DNA of 64,000 nt. Origin: Notospermus geniculatus. Its lineage: Eukaryota > Nemertea > Pilidiophora > Heteronemertea > Lineidae. Below the pieces are notes generated by a model that was given only the letters and a program-made list of their open reading frames with translations, was not told where the DNA came from and ran no database searches. Positions 22,155 to 33,679 of the stretch are shown in pieces. The stretch lies in the NCBI GenBank assembly GCA_002633025.1, contig NMRB01000227.1, positions 68,688 through 132,687 of the forward strand. The letters run 5' to 3'. Made by a program: the position numbers and the translations under genes. Positions within the stretch are counted from its first letter, which is position 1. Each line of letters opens with the position of its first letter.

Positions 22155-22626
22155 GTTTTGGAGCCACAGCCGTAGCTGCACATAAGCTGTCGCACCAGTG
22201 AGAAAGTATGGTAGTATGTGAAAGATGGTATCACCCAAAGCCGCCAGATATGACGAGAAGCGAAGATTGAACTCGCCAAGTCAACCAGTCAGTAATAAGG
22301 CAATATACAAGCAAAATGACCAAACGATCATTACAGATAATATTGACTCTGATATTGCGTGTCCCGAGATCAATAGAGGTTTCGCAGCATCAACATTCTT
22401 TGAAATCTATTACGATTACATGCGGGCAACAATACGACAGCCCAGGAGAACATGGCCTCTAAGATGAGTTTCTTGCCTAATGTAGCTTGAGACTAATTGA
22501 CTCATAGGAGGGGAAGCTGCAAAAGGTGATGGTGCATATTGATAACGGTAAAATGCTGATACTTTGATAGAAAAGGCATTAACGGCATTCGTGCGTTGCT
22601 TTGTACATTTGTACATGTATTATATT
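22155..22626. other. Unassigned sequence
   Basis: An 80-codon open frame at 22225-22467 has no recognised family or exon signals. Confidence 0.5.
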
Positions 22627-22785
22627 AGCAAGGTTTCGCAAATCTGACGAAACACGAAGTACGAAATACGAAATTGGACTTCATTTCCATGACGTAATGT
22701 ATTTCAGGAGATGGTTGGTACCACAAATATTGCCAGCTGCAAGAGCGTCTTTTAGCGTATGACGTTAGACCGATAGAGTCACGAT
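22627..22785 (+). mobile_element. FB1 foldback element, left arm only
   Basis: AGCAAGGTTTCGCAAATCTG through gttagaccgatagagtcacg, then breaks into unrelated DNA. Left flank ATT as in other FB1 copies. Confidence 0.85.
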
Positions 22786-22789
22786 GACC

Positions 22790-23422
22790 ATTCATACTGG
22801 CTGCCTTATATTCGAAGATACGTCCCAAGTTATACCACATGTACAACATGTTTGACCGTTGGTCGGTCATGGTTGAAAATGGCAAGAAATTGTCTACCCA
22901 CATCACGTTTCGGAGTCCAAACCAATTACATACGACGATCAAACCGAACATTCGGCCGGAACAAAATATGCCGCCGTCAAAATCCGTCCTTTCTCCTGAT
23001 GATTGGCCATGACCGTAGCTGCCTTCTACCGTATACATGTGGTCAAATATCCGCTGCACGTCGTCGAATCTCTATTCAATCACGGAGCCAATGTGACCGT
23101 TATCGGATCCCCCAGTGACCTCGGCAACGGTATCGATCATTCATTGAACTAGTGATTGGTTTTGCATGTTCCCGACCCCTTTGTAGCAGGCCAAATTGCC
23201 AATGGGCATTACGGTCTTCCCCACAGAGGCGCGACTGATGGTGATATTGAGAAATCTCTTGTGTTTGGGGCGGCAAGCCGTTGGAAATGGTGACCGCTGG
23301 CTCTGTTGCTTTTCCTGCCGGTATCGTGTCGGAAATTGAGTACTTCTTGGCAGAGGCTAGATTATGTATCAGACAGCAGCCCTCATACCATCGTGTACAT
23401 GGTGCTTTGGCAGACATTGAAG
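22790..23422. other. Unassigned sequence
   Basis: Several overlapping frames of 60-111 codons on both strands; none convincing. No repeat copy seen. Confidence 0.45.
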
Positions 23423-23425
23423 TTA

Positions 23426-23578
23426 AGCTGCCCATACACGCGCAATATTATTGCACAATATGAGGCTCGAAATGGGCAATATTATGGCCAATGTTTCTTC
23501 TACCCATCATGCCAGAAGCACATGCCCCTATTTTGGGCCCCCATATTGCGCAATAATATTGATCGTGTATGGGCTGCT
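23426..23578. mobile_element. Harbinger-like MITE, second copy
   Basis: Tips AGCTGCCCATACACG / complement of AGCAGCCCATACACG, inner arms caatattattg…. Flanks TTA (left) and TCA (right), consistent with a TTA duplication with one later change. 153 bp. Confidence 0.8.
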
Positions 23579-23589
23579 TCAGGGTAATC

Positions 23590-24240
23590 ACCTCAAATTC
23601 GTTGGGAGCAGTTATGCTTCGGTTACCACGCGGCAAGTTGAGAACAGGCCATCAGTTTTGGTACTGTTTGATATTGGGCGATCACCGCTTCGAGAAGATT
23701 CCACGCATCGCTGTCCAGCGCACACCTGGCGATTTTGCTCGGTGGCGATCAGGTGGCAATCAGATCGCTGGGATATCGTCTGGTTTACTGCCCGCTTTTC
23801 AAAACAACAATGGTTAAACACTGCAACCAGAATAGGGTTAAATACTTATAAGTTCATGGCAAATTTCGGATGCAATAGCAATTTCATCATCCACATCTAA
23901 TTTTAGGGCGATCAAAATTCATCCGCGTTTTTTCGATTAAATAAATCCAATGAAATTCTCCAGTCAAACCTCTTGATTTAATTATTCGATGATTGATCAC
24001 TCCTGAGCCATCCGAATGGTTTCTTTCCGAGATAGATTTCTACTCGAGCATCACGAAGGACCTTGTCTGCTGTTATTGCATTTTGATGTCGGCAAAAGGT
24101 TGATTGGATCTTCAAAGATTTATCTCTGATTGGATGTTTGTGGCTTAAAATATTGCTTGCCTCATTTATCACGTCCTCGGGTTTATGTATTATACGAGTG
24201 CAGTCGGCTCCGACTGTTGTGATCTGCCGTCGTGTAATTA
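23590..24240. other. Unassigned sequence
   Basis: No element or exon supported. Confidence 0.5.
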
Positions 24241-24680
24241 CTCTCCATTCCACTTCCCAGTGGCGCGAGGTTTATCAACGATAGCTCCGCAACGGCTGGG
24301 TCGAATTTGACGAAACATACGTCAATCGACTTGTCTTTCTTGCCGGTATCATTCTGCTATATTCATTTTTCGCGTAAGGCCGACATAGCGGATCCCTTTC
24401 TCAAAACCCAGTTCATTTCGCCATGGTGTTCAGTGCAGTTTACACGTGCGCGATGCATTGCGTCATTTCAAAATGGCCGCCATTTCGACCGTAAACACGA
24501 ACTGTGATTGGTGAAAGAACTTTTTCCTGTCACATTTATAGGGAAAATGACAGTGATGATGTGATGGCTGTACCGGCAAAAAAGACAAATCGATTGATGT
24601 ACAGTATGTCAGATTTGACCCAGCCGTTGCGGAGCTATAGTTGATAAACCTCGCGCCACTCGAAACTGAAATGGACAGTA
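24241..24680. mobile_element. ~440-bp MITE, tggcgcgaggttta arms
   Basis: Inverted arms of ~90 bp: tggcgcgaggtttatcaacg, then ctccgcaacggctgggtc, and gactt/gatttgtcttt near the inner end. The interior has catttcaaaatggccgcc. A second, longer-armed copy lies at 37936-38386. Confidence 0.85.
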
Positions 24681-24689
24681 GTTCAGAGT

Positions 24690-26082
24690 AGCTTGAGATG
24701 GGCTCTTCAGGCCCGTAGATAGCATAGGGACAAAGGGGCAAATGTCCCCCTCCAGGCAAATTGTGGAAAAAGAAATTTCAGCGAAATGAAATGGGATAAA
24801 ATGTCATTCTCGTTCATGATTCAGAGTGCAGGAACTTGACCTCAAATCGCATCTCGAGGCCCACGTCCGGTGAGCTCATCTGCAACCCCCCCCCCCACCA
24901 TCATTGTAAACTTTTGAATTTTTATCAATCCGTGGAGACTATTGCCAAGAGTTGTGATGTCACTAGTGTCAGTAGGCTGTCGACGACCGTTATTGTCGTG
25001 AATGACCTAATACTGTGACTGCCTATTGGTTGCACCTTCATAAATATGTACTGAACGCATATGACATCACTGCTGTGCAATGGTCCCCTTGGGGTGCAAT
25101 TAAAACACTTAAAGTGATGAGTTTGCTGATTTTAAAAAATATGACATTTTGCAGACATCAATGAATTTGATTGTATTAACGACACTTCAAAGATTCAAAA
25201 TTTTACACAATGAATGGAGTCTCCCTTTAAGAAAGGTTACCTGGCACGACAAGTGCTTTGAAGTGTCCGTTACCTCTTTTTAAAGAATCAAAGAAGGGAT
25301 AGTGGGAAAGATATGCAGTTTTTCATCTTTTTTTCAAGACAATCAAATGTGTATTTTTTAAGAATATAAAAAGCATGTTCTCAGATCGTTGGATTTTCTT
25401 AGCAGAGTTCTGCTTCGAATTGAAACAGGTGTAATGTCGGAGAATGTCCCCATATGCCAGTGCCCGCTTTATTGCACGGCGGACACTCAAAAACACAAAG
25501 ACATGTTTACCAGCAACTTCCCTACTGTCACGTTGCGGCTTATTATCCGTCAATCTTTTGTTGGCGGCATTGGCAAACGGAGGGGGGCGGATACATGTAT
25601 ATCCGAAGTTACATTATCGCATTTTTTGCCGTTCATTTTGTAAGATGAGTAAAGTGTGTGAATTGTCGACGTTTTACGATACAGAGGAATAAAAAATGGG
25701 CCTTAATCAAGATATACTCCGCCTTAATTCACAACGTACCGCAGGCGAAGTAATTACTTTACACTTAGTATAGATTTATCGAATAATCAAGATGCACCGT
25801 GATGAAATTTTCCTTAAGAACGACTTTTCTGTTGGATCGATAAGAATTTTCTCAATTGATGCTCGTGTTTTTCACAACGTACTTCCGTTTGAATGAGTAA
25901 TCATGGCAGAATATGAGCACACTTTGTGAACTGCTGCGTGTTGATATACTGGATTCCCTCATCGATAAGTACTGTTCTTTTCTGCATTTAAAAACCGTGA
26001 GTTTAGAATATTCATGTACGTGGGTACATCTTGGCGGTCAGCAGGTTCCTTCTTGGCGGTCAGCGAATCCTTGCACCCCCCC
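24690..26082. other. Mostly unassigned; poly-C tracts and a dispersed repeat
   Basis: Poly-C runs lie at ~24887 and before the gap at 26083. 25455-25562 resembles the dispersed repeat at 15155-15256 (cttattatccgtcaatct). A duplicated cttggcggtcagc lies at 26029-26062. Confidence 0.5.
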
Positions 26083-26108
26083 NNNNNNNNNNNNNNNNNN
26101 NNNNNNNN
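26083..26108. other. Assembly gap, 26 N, after a poly-C run
   Basis: The gap directly follows gcaccccccc. Confidence 0.98.
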
Positions 26109-26494
26109 CAGGACGTTCCTACAGCGCTGGAAAGCCTCATATAGTTATCCCTTACTGCTGATTATTTCTCACCTTTGAGGTATACTGTGTCAAAAGCTCT
26201 CGTTCAATCCAGAGGCAGAGCGAATCTTAGTTTTCCCTCGGGCGAAACATCGTGCCACACCCTCAACCTACAAATTCCGAGCTATCAGAGTTGAATCTTT
26301 ACTCTAATGACAGCTCTCAATGACAATGCTGGCGGGTTTTCCTCAAAATGATATACATTTAACTATTGACTCAATTGGAGATCAGAGTAAGGAGTAATAT
26401 TATAATGCTCCTGAAACATCGAATTGATTCTGCATGAGTCAGTGACATCAATGAAATTGGTCATTGTATCTTGTCTCTTGCCCCTGAGTGCTGG

Positions 26495-26550
26495 CGATTG
26501 ATGCCTTATGCGAGGGTCCGTGGGTTCGAGTCCGGTAGGGAGCTATGTCT
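26495..26550 (+). mobile_element. Possible tRNA-derived SINE head relic
   Basis: B-box-like gggttcgagtccggtaggg preceded by gattgatgccttatgcgag. No intact tRNA fold and no second copy; weak. Confidence 0.3.
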
Positions 26551-27066
26551 TTCACCTTAGAAACATGTTATTATTTCATGCCCTAATTGTCTCTGCATGG
26601 ACCTCAGAATATCTCCGGTCATTGCCCCCTTCACTGCCTTCGGCCATTTCATTAAACACTAATAAACCCATCTCACTAAAGTACCGACAACCCACCCAGG
26701 TATAGAGGTATCCATTGGGAAAACAATCACTCAGATGTTTCCAGTCGATACCTTTGTGACAGGTTTCAGCTGCCTTTTAAGACTTTTTGACATTCTGTTC
26801 CATTTTCGACAAATTAGCTTTGGGGCAAGAGGAAAGTTAAAGCAAAAGGGATAACGATGGCCTTTGAAGAGATCTTAATGAGTTGCCGGCGGCAAGCTCG
26901 TGTACCAGTTTTAGTGTTTCTATCGCAGTTTGTTTTTCTGGCAATTTCATTTCATGAATTCTAGAGAGCCCAAAACGAACGAAAAACAAAAAGGTATTCG
27001 TAATATCATTTGTGAGGTGAACCCCACATTTCAATGGCTGAAATGTACGTCGTAACAGGTAACAGT

Positions 27067-27440
27067 AGTGAGGTATCGCAAATCTGACGAACCACGAAGT
27101 ACGAAATACGAAATTGGACTTCATTTCCATGACGTAATGTTATTCAGGAGATGGTTGATACCACAAATATCGCCTGCTGCAAGAGCGTCTTTTTAGCGTA
27201 TGACGTTAGACCGATAGAGTTATGGTGTATATTAAACTTTGAAACTTATCTTTCGTATATACGAAGTGGAAATTTAAAAATTCAAGATGTACCATAACTG
27301 TCTTACATAAAATGCTAAAAGACGTGCTTGCAGCAGGGACATTTTTGGTAGCATCCATCTCCAGAAATATTTTAGGTTGGAAATGAAGTTGAATTTCGTA
27401 TTCCGTACGTCGCGTTTCGTCAGATTTGCGAAACCTCACT
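27067..27440. mobile_element. FB1 foldback element, complete, AGT duplication
   Basis: Starts AGTGAGGTATCGCAAATCTG and ends …cagatttgcgaaacctcact. Flanked by AGT at 27064-27066 and 27441-27443. 374 bp of two ~165-bp arms, with no transposase. Confidence 0.92.
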
Positions 27441-27449
27441 AGTAGCAGA

Positions 27450-28380
27450 TCAATGCACATGCATTCTGTCAGCCCTTTTTGATCATCCAGCGACATCCGA
27501 CGGGCTTTCCTAGGCCACCTCGCATTTGGTTCTAATCACAGCTCCTGCCTGCCTCTAACCCACCTACCATCGGCAGCTGTTCAAAGCGGCAAACATACTT
27601 CGAATCAAGTTGAGGAGAAACAGTCTTAAAGTTGTCGACGCCCGAGGCTAAACGCGGTAATAACTTGGACGAGTGGGCATATAATAAAATCATCAGCTCC
27701 TGTAAACTATTCCATTGATTCTAGAGTAAAGTTGTTAGATGATTTTCACAAATCCCATACCAATCCCTGGAGAGCGATAATGGAATGCTCTCGGAAATCG
27801 TCCCCGTGTTATTTCAGTATTAACCGGGCGAAATAATGCTTTTGTAGTTAAGGATAATGGTATATATCTAGGCAACGTTGCAAAATATCCATTCTGAGAC
27901 CTGTTTCAATTTTCTGACGGCCTAGGCGCAGAATAAGATTCTCAGTGCCTGACCATTCTTGCGGAAATCCTGGGTTATTGAAATAGATTTCCTATATCAT
28001 TCATTTCAGAAATCTACCTTCAAACAAAAAGCAGCTAAGAGAAACATAACAAATTCGATCAGGTTCAAGATATTGTATATCGTTAAGCTCCACATCCGAT
28101 CTTGAAACCTTAAAAGGTTTAAAGTCTCTGGCACCTTCAAGTGCTTTAGGAAAATCGTTAAAGTCAGCCAGTGCCCTTGAGAAAATTCCTTTAAGGTCCT
28201 TAACAATGAAGCCTGAATACCCTTTTACACAAGGTGTTCTCTTGTTATCTTGTATTTGTAAGGCATCTGAGACGCCTGATAATGTTCACACAATCTTTAG
28301 CTTGCTTTGTGCTACCCTTTACCTCCGATGTTCAAGTCAGTAATTGACAGATCTCTCTCTCTCTTTTGTAAAGAGAAAGT
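27450..28380. other. Unassigned sequence
   Basis: No repeat copy or credible exon seen. Confidence 0.5.
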
Positions 28381-28387
28381 ACCCTGT

Positions 28388-28450
28388 ACCCTTTTGTACA
28401 GTCCTGTCCCATTTGTACAGTCCCTTTTGTACAGTTCCTTCTGTGCAGTC
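28388..28450. repeat. Short tandem repeat (ttttgtacagtcc)
   Basis: Four imperfect units of 14-17 bp containing ttgtacagtcc. Confidence 0.8.
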
Positions 28451-28504
28451 TTCAAGTATACCGTGGTCTCACATCTAAGAACGCCGTTCGTTTATGGAGG
28501 TATT

Positions 28505-28613
28505 AGCGAGTTTTCGCAAAGCCCCGAAACGCCAACTCGAACGCCAGACCCATTGTTCGATGTCACGAAGAGAGCACCGAACAAAAGGGTTTCGGGGGCT
28601 TTGCGAAAACTCT
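28505..28613. mobile_element. MITE family FB3, internally deleted
   Basis: AGCGAGTTTTCGCAAAGCCC … ggctttgcgaaaactct. The inner right arm (gacgttcgcg…) is missing. Left flank ATT, right flank AAT. Confidence 0.85.
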
Positions 28614-28620
28614 AATTGAG

Positions 28621-28930
28621 ATGATATCTCCATGGATGGGGTCTTTTACTTGCCCTTGCAACGGTGCAAGGTACCATGGCTTACTCCCAATGCGCGGACG
28701 TAAAGAGCCGGATATATTAGAGAGTTTTCGCAAAGCCCCCGAAACGCCAACGCGAACGCCAAACCCATTGTTCGATACCACGAAGAGAGCACCGAACAAA
28801 ATGATAGACGTTCGCGGTGGCGTTTCGGAGGCTTTGCGAAAACTCCCTAATATATCCCAGGCTGGATTCGAACCAGGGAGGGACCTGCCGCTTGCGAAGC
28901 GGACGTGATAACCACAAGGCAGCTATTGCA
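28621..28930 (-). mobile_element. tRNA-Val-like SINE split by an FB3 MITE
   Basis: On the minus strand the head reads tggttatcacgtccgcttcg, then gcaagcggcaggtccc, then a perfect B box ggttcgaatcc. The anticodon-like arm (ccgc ttcgcaa gcgg) and T arm (ctgg ttcgaat ccag) both fold. The gtggttatcacg…aggtccc wording resembles tRNA-Val. The body (ggcaagtaaaagacccc on minus) follows after the MITE at 28719-28848, so the MITE inserted into the SINE. Confidence 0.8.
28719..28848. mobile_element. MITE family FB3 inside a SINE
   Basis: AGAGAGTTTTCGCAAAGCCC … gaggctttgcgaaaactccct. 130 bp, arms ~40 bp. The surrounding gatatat / atatatcc suggests a duplicated AT-rich target. Confidence 0.88.
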
Positions 28931-29441
28931 CCGCAATCGTTGCCTGCCTCTACGAAAGCTATGAAATACTTAGTTCAAGAAAGTACTGTGGGAATAAACG
29001 AATCCGCTGTTGAAAAAAGCAGCCCATTGTCTTAACGTTAATAAGCTGGATAATCTTCCCACAGAGCCAGTTAATCCCGCTTACACAAGTCTACGATCGA
29101 CCGATAAACTCAACGACTCCCTAACCGGCAAACGTGTTATCATTTATTCCAAATTACCACATCTTCTTCCACGGCGAGTGGGAAATTCTAACGATAACGA
29201 AGAGATCGGCTGGAGCCGAAAAGTAAAATATGAGTCCCTTGTGGCTATTTGTGTGTGGAAATGCCTGCCCAGGGACTTATTGCTGCGACGAAAAACTAAC
29301 CGATTACGCTGCGTTATGCTATGTTATGATGACCACTTCTATCCAGGGAGACCGCATCAAGAATGCCTGCCGCGGCAAATTCGCTGTGCATCTTAAGGGG
29401 CTTACAGGTCGACATTGCGTCTTGAAGCAACTCGACGGATN
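28850..29441. repeat. Left copy of a duplicated block ending at a single N
   Basis: From gcggacgtgataaccacaag (~28900) to caactcgacggat (29441) this repeats at ~29698-30254. Differences include a 1-bp indel (aaactaaccg / aaactaaaccg) that shifts the only sizeable open frame (29010-29396, 128 codons), arguing against coding. Confidence 0.85.
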
Positions 29442-29442
29442 T
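29442..29442. other. Single-N contig junction
   Basis: The left copy stops and the right contig begins with an FB3 MITE at this base. Confidence 0.95.
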
Positions 29443-29443
29443 A

Positions 29444-29572
29444 GCGAGTTTTCGCAAAGCCCCCGAAACGCCAACTCGAACGCCAGACCCATTGTTCGAT
29501 GTCACGAAGAGAGCACCGAACAAAAGGACTGACGTTCGCGTTGGCGTTTCGGAGGCTTTGCGAAAACTCCCT
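29444..29572. mobile_element. MITE family FB3, intact, possibly chimeric
   Basis: The left half matches 28505-28613 (aactcgaacgccagaccc, gttcgatgtcacg) and the right half matches 28719-28848 (ggcgtttcggaggctttgcg, ccctaatat). See finding on recombination. Confidence 0.88.
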
Positions 29573-29577
29573 AATAT

Positions 29578-29697
29578 GGTGTACGGTAAAAAAGGCACTG
29601 GTAAAAAAGGCACCGGTAAAAAAGACACGGTAAAAAAGGCATTGGTAAAAAAGGCACTGGTAAAATAGGCAATGGTAAAAAAGGCACTGGTAAAAAG
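29578..29697. repeat. 15-16-bp minisatellite (ggtaaaaaaggcact)
   Basis: About eight units of ggtaaaaaaggcact. It is present only in the right-hand copy of the duplicated block; the left-hand copy has the SINE head there. Confidence 0.95.
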
Positions 29698-30254
29698 GCG
29701 GACGTGATGACCACAAGGCAGCACTTTTATCTACTACTATGGCGCCGCAATCGTTGCCGTCTCTACGAAAGCTATGAAATACTTAGCTCAAGAAAGTACT
29801 GCGGGAATAAACGAATCCGCTGTTGAAAAAAGCAGCCCATTGTCTTAACGTTAATAAGCTGGATAATCTTCCCACAGAGCCAGTTAATCCCGCTTACACA
29901 AGTCTACGATCGACCGATAAACTCAACGACTCCCTAACCGGCAAACGTGTTATCATTTATTCCAAATTACCACATCTTCTTCCACGGCGAGTGGGAAATT
30001 CTAACGATAACGAAGAGATCGGCTGGAGCCGAAAAGTAAAATATGAGTCCCTTGTGGCTATTTGTGTGTGGAAATGCCTGCCGAGGGACTTATTGCTGCG
30101 ACGAAAAACTAAACCGATTACGCTGCGTTATGCTATGTTATGATGACCACTTCTATCCAGGGAGACCGCATCAAGAATGCCTGCCGCGGCAAATTCGCTG
30201 TGCATCTTAAGGGGCTTACAGGTCGACATCGCGTCTTGAAGCAACTCGACGGAT
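29698..30254. repeat. Right copy of the duplicated block
   Basis: Matches ~28900-29441, with an extra ~20 bases (cacttttatctactactatg) near 29722. Continues into the TTAA element at 30211-30589. Confidence 0.85.
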
Positions 30255-30589
30255 ACGTCGCAGATCAAAAAAATCACCACGCGCAGGTCGACATTTCAGC
30301 GATTGAGAGGAACTCGGAGAAACTGGCGGTTACCTCGAACAGCACGCTCATGTCGACAGCGCGTCTTCCATGCCCTCGGTCCATTCCAACAACTAGTCGC
30401 CGAAAAGTAGCAGATGGGCAACTCGAAGCAACTCGCGGCAACTAGTGGTTCCGGCAGTTGCCCGAAGACGTAAGTGCACTCAGGTCGACAAAATCGGCAC
30501 TATTGATCAGTCACTCCGAGTTGCTTCCATCGCCGGAAAGCTACTTGCCGCGAGTTGCTTCAAGACGAAATGTCGACCTGTAACCCTCT
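30211..30589. mobile_element. TTAA-flanked element, GGTCGACAT arms (family T3)
   Basis: Tips ggggcttacaggtcgacat and the complement of agagggttacaggtcgacat, extending through cgtcttgaagcaactcg. TTAA at 30207-30210 and 30590-30593. 379 bp. The interior has further gtcgac and gcaactcg words in both orientations. No coding. Confidence 0.85.
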
Positions 30590-30599
30590 TTAATCGCAG

Positions 30600-31075
30600 C
30601 AGTGTCTTCAAGCGAAATATCTCTCCTGGCATGCCTGGTCTTTTGTTTTTGCTGCGGTGGTTTTTTTAGCATAGACCATGTTCTGAAGTCGTAGGTAACA
30701 ACTCACAGCTGCGCAGGCGTGGTGTACCGCAGAAAAAAAATCCACTTGACGAAGATGACTAAGAAAGCGAGAATAATGACGGTCATCTGTCAACAGGACC
30801 CTAATTAGCGGTCAAACTAATGGTGTAGGTGAATTACTACCTGTAAAAAAGTCTTATCAACACCTGTTTACTCTGGTGACATTAATTTGGCTAATGAAGG
30901 ACGGGCTGGGTTGGATGTGAGTCAGAATGTTCCCTGGCTTTTCTTCGAGATGACATCGTGGCTAAATGAGGTTGACACGGGTGTCATCACGACGACCGAC
31001 CCACGGACTTCTTTTTGCGGTCAATTGTCGATACTGTTCATTTCTATCGGATACAAACTGAGAGGTACACTCTGT
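30600..31075. other. Unassigned sequence
   Basis: No element or exon recognised. Confidence 0.5.
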
Positions 31076-31082
31076 GTACCAT

Positions 31083-31549
31083 CATAAAGGAATCAAACAT
31101 AAAGGTTCAACTTCCAAATTCAGCATGTTATAAAAGTGGACAGTATCGATCTCCATTCTGACTCTTTCATATGATAGGAAAGGTCCTTCTGCATGTTAGT
31201 GCAAATTTGGTTGAATTTTGACTCGTTGATCTTTTGATACAACAGGACTGAATTAATGAGAACCCCACGAACCATGATGTCGCAGGGTCATCAGTGTACA
31301 TTTGAATAGGCTCACATACATTTGCATTAATGACGCCTGATATAGCTCTGTTATCCTCAGAAACGGAATTCAAAGGCATCAAGTTGACAGATTCATCCCC
31401 ACCACTGCAGAAAAAGTTGAAGCTCCTGCCTATTACGTAAAGCCCAAATTCAGGCAGTGAGAGACATCTGGTGGCAACACATGAAGTGTATCCCTCAGTT
31501 TTAGTACTTCATCGTTCGCAGTTAAACCTGTATGTTTGATTCCTTTATG
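31083..31549 (+). mobile_element. MITE family S7 with 7-bp duplication gtaccat
   Basis: Tips cataaaggaatcaaacataa / …tatgtttgattcctttatg. Flanked by gtaccat at 31076-31082 and 31550-31556. 467 bp. Confidence 0.9.
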
Positions 31550-31559
31550 GTACCATGCA

Positions 31560-32689
31560 ACACTGGCATCAACTTCCTCGTTTCGCATTAGCCACTTTAC
31601 TACGAGTGCACCATCAAAAAAGGTACCTTATCATACAAGCAATACACGACAGTGTAAAATGTCACGAAGTCACAAGAATGTAATACCCTGATGTACCTTT
31701 GCTAATAGCCCCATTGCCTGCGTGCCGACCATTCCAAGTCTCAGTCTTGGTATGCTGACCGTACTCCAGGTCATCAGTGGAAGAAGGAAATACGGCTTAC
31801 TCAAGTTGGTGTCATTAGAGTGCATTAGATTGGTAGCGACCGCGGTTGTCTCGTATGGAAAAGGCGTATGATTCTGCACTTTAGGAATGTCAATGATGCG
31901 ATTGCGCTACAGAAAAAGTGGAGTCGATGTTGCTTTATGTAGTGAACGTTGAAAAAACTTCATAGCTTGTTGGTAAAAAGTAAGGATGTAATCCTTGCCT
32001 TCCATATTTCTTGTTTGTTGCCTTATGGCTACCCGCAGATGATGATCTGTTCTGAAAGTTATTCTCTGGAGGCACTGGCTAAGTCAACCCAACACTTAAC
32101 CATCTACAACGTATGTGATTACACCTCTGGTGGCGGCATTAAGAAACAGTGATGGTCCCTTTCCTGATAATGCCCTTTCCCTGGGGTTCTGTCTCGCGGC
32201 TGATTGGCCAACAATCTTGTGTAGAATTAGATCATAATCTGGTCTAACGTTTCATTAGCTCCACGAGGTTTTATTGCCGGTTATTATCTCTAGTAATTAG
32301 CTGCATGTACGATGACAGTGATTAGCTAGTCAGGCGAGGCGACTCATCAGCAGCACTGATTCCTTAGTCCCATCGATTGAATTGTTCTTGCTAAGCTGAT
32401 TGAACGGCGAAGAACTTTTGCTAATTGAGGCGACCACTTTGTTCTGTTCTTTGCCTGGTCCTGCTATGGAATTCGATCGAGTCGACTGTGTCCCTCCTTG
32501 TCCGATCTTCCCTGATTACAGTGATCAAGCTAAGCTGATTGCAATAAGAACATTGGCTAATTTAGGTCCATCCGTTCGGTACTTCCGTTCTGTTAGACAC
32601 ATGAGCCAAATGATGGCGATGCACCTAGTAGCTTCTATAACATGTGCCATTCCCATACTATTGAGTTCTTTGCTGGCACTGGTTTATTT
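31560..32689. other. Unassigned; short direct repeat
   Basis: gctaagctgattg…gaac..ttggctaatt occurs at ~32391 and ~32528 (135-bp offset, diverged). A 115-codon frame covers it but matches nothing I know. Confidence 0.45.
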
Positions 32690-32890
32690 CTCTCTCCCCG
32701 TCCAATTTCTTCCTTTTTTCTCAAAGCCTGGCTCCTTTCTCTCTTAAATCCGATTTCTCTCTTTTCCCGAGTCTAGGCTTCTTTCTTTCTCTGAGTCAGG
32801 TTTCTTTTATTCTCAGTGCCCAGAATCCTTCTTTTCTGAGTCAAGTTCCTTTTTTCTCTGCCAGAGTCTAGTTGCTTTCTTCCTGAGCCT
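32690..32890. repeat. Polypyrimidine minisatellite
   Basis: Diverged units of roughly 30-37 bp, with ctgagtc(a/t)ag(g/t)ttcctttcttt-like wording, on a strand that is mostly C and T. Confidence 0.75.
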
Positions 32891-33493
32891 ATTTTTATCC
32901 CCTTTGCCGATAGCCAAAAGGCTTATGCTATGCTTGGCGCCGTTAGTGTGGTGGTCTGTCGTGAGTGCGATTTTTATTGGGTGAAGGAAGGCCCTCAGCA
33001 AGTTTTTTGAAGCTTGCCCTCTGATGTGGATAGATACGGAATCCTCTTCCAATGAAACACCTATTCATTATCTACCCGACTCTCGATGTTATCAGAAGAA
33101 ATCGAGGAGTGTATTTACCTCAACTGGGCCTAAAAAGGAAGATTTTTCTCATTATACGTGTAGCGAAGCCTTCGTTGCTCATCGCATAAGATCCCCAGCG
33201 GTCTACAATACCACGAAGCACACCAAAGAAGAGAGAGCCTTGCACAGATTTATCGCAATGCACTGGCATTAACCGGTCCATCCGCCGATTCAATTTGGCC
33301 AAATGGCGTCTTGTAATGAGCTGCTTAGTTTACGCACATGGACGGCTCTATCACCACTGTCCGCCATTACTCGGATGAGTGTAATCAAGGAGAAGCAATA
33401 GACCGAACGAGAATGGACACTTTGGTGGATCTTTGCAATAAGATGCTTTTGCATCACTTGGTGAGAGATCGGCTTCATAACCGAACGGCTTTT

Positions 33494-33671
33494 GACTTGA
33501 AGAGATACGCCATAGAAAAGTAGAGATTGACTTCAAGAGTTACAGCATAGAAAAGTAGAGATTGACTTGAAGAGTTACACCATAGAAAAGTAGATATTGT
33601 CTTGAAGAGTTACACCATTGAAAAGTAGAGATAGACTTGAAGGGCTACACCATTGAAAAGTAGAGATTGAA
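33494..33671. repeat. 35-bp minisatellite (gacttgaagagttacacc)
   Basis: Five units; gacttgaag-type starts at 33494, 33529, 33564, 33599 and 33634 give an exact 35-bp period. Each unit has catagaaaagtagagatt. Confidence 0.95.
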
Positions 33672-33679
33672 GTGACACC

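Noticed and set aside
28860-28930. Functional tRNA gene
   Set aside because: Acceptor stem and D arm do not pair properly and the sequence continues into SINE body; treated as a SINE head.
29010-29396. 128-codon frame repeated at 29823
   Set aside because: The second copy has a 1-bp indel that breaks the frame, and the duplicate is probably an allele, so the frame is not conserved.
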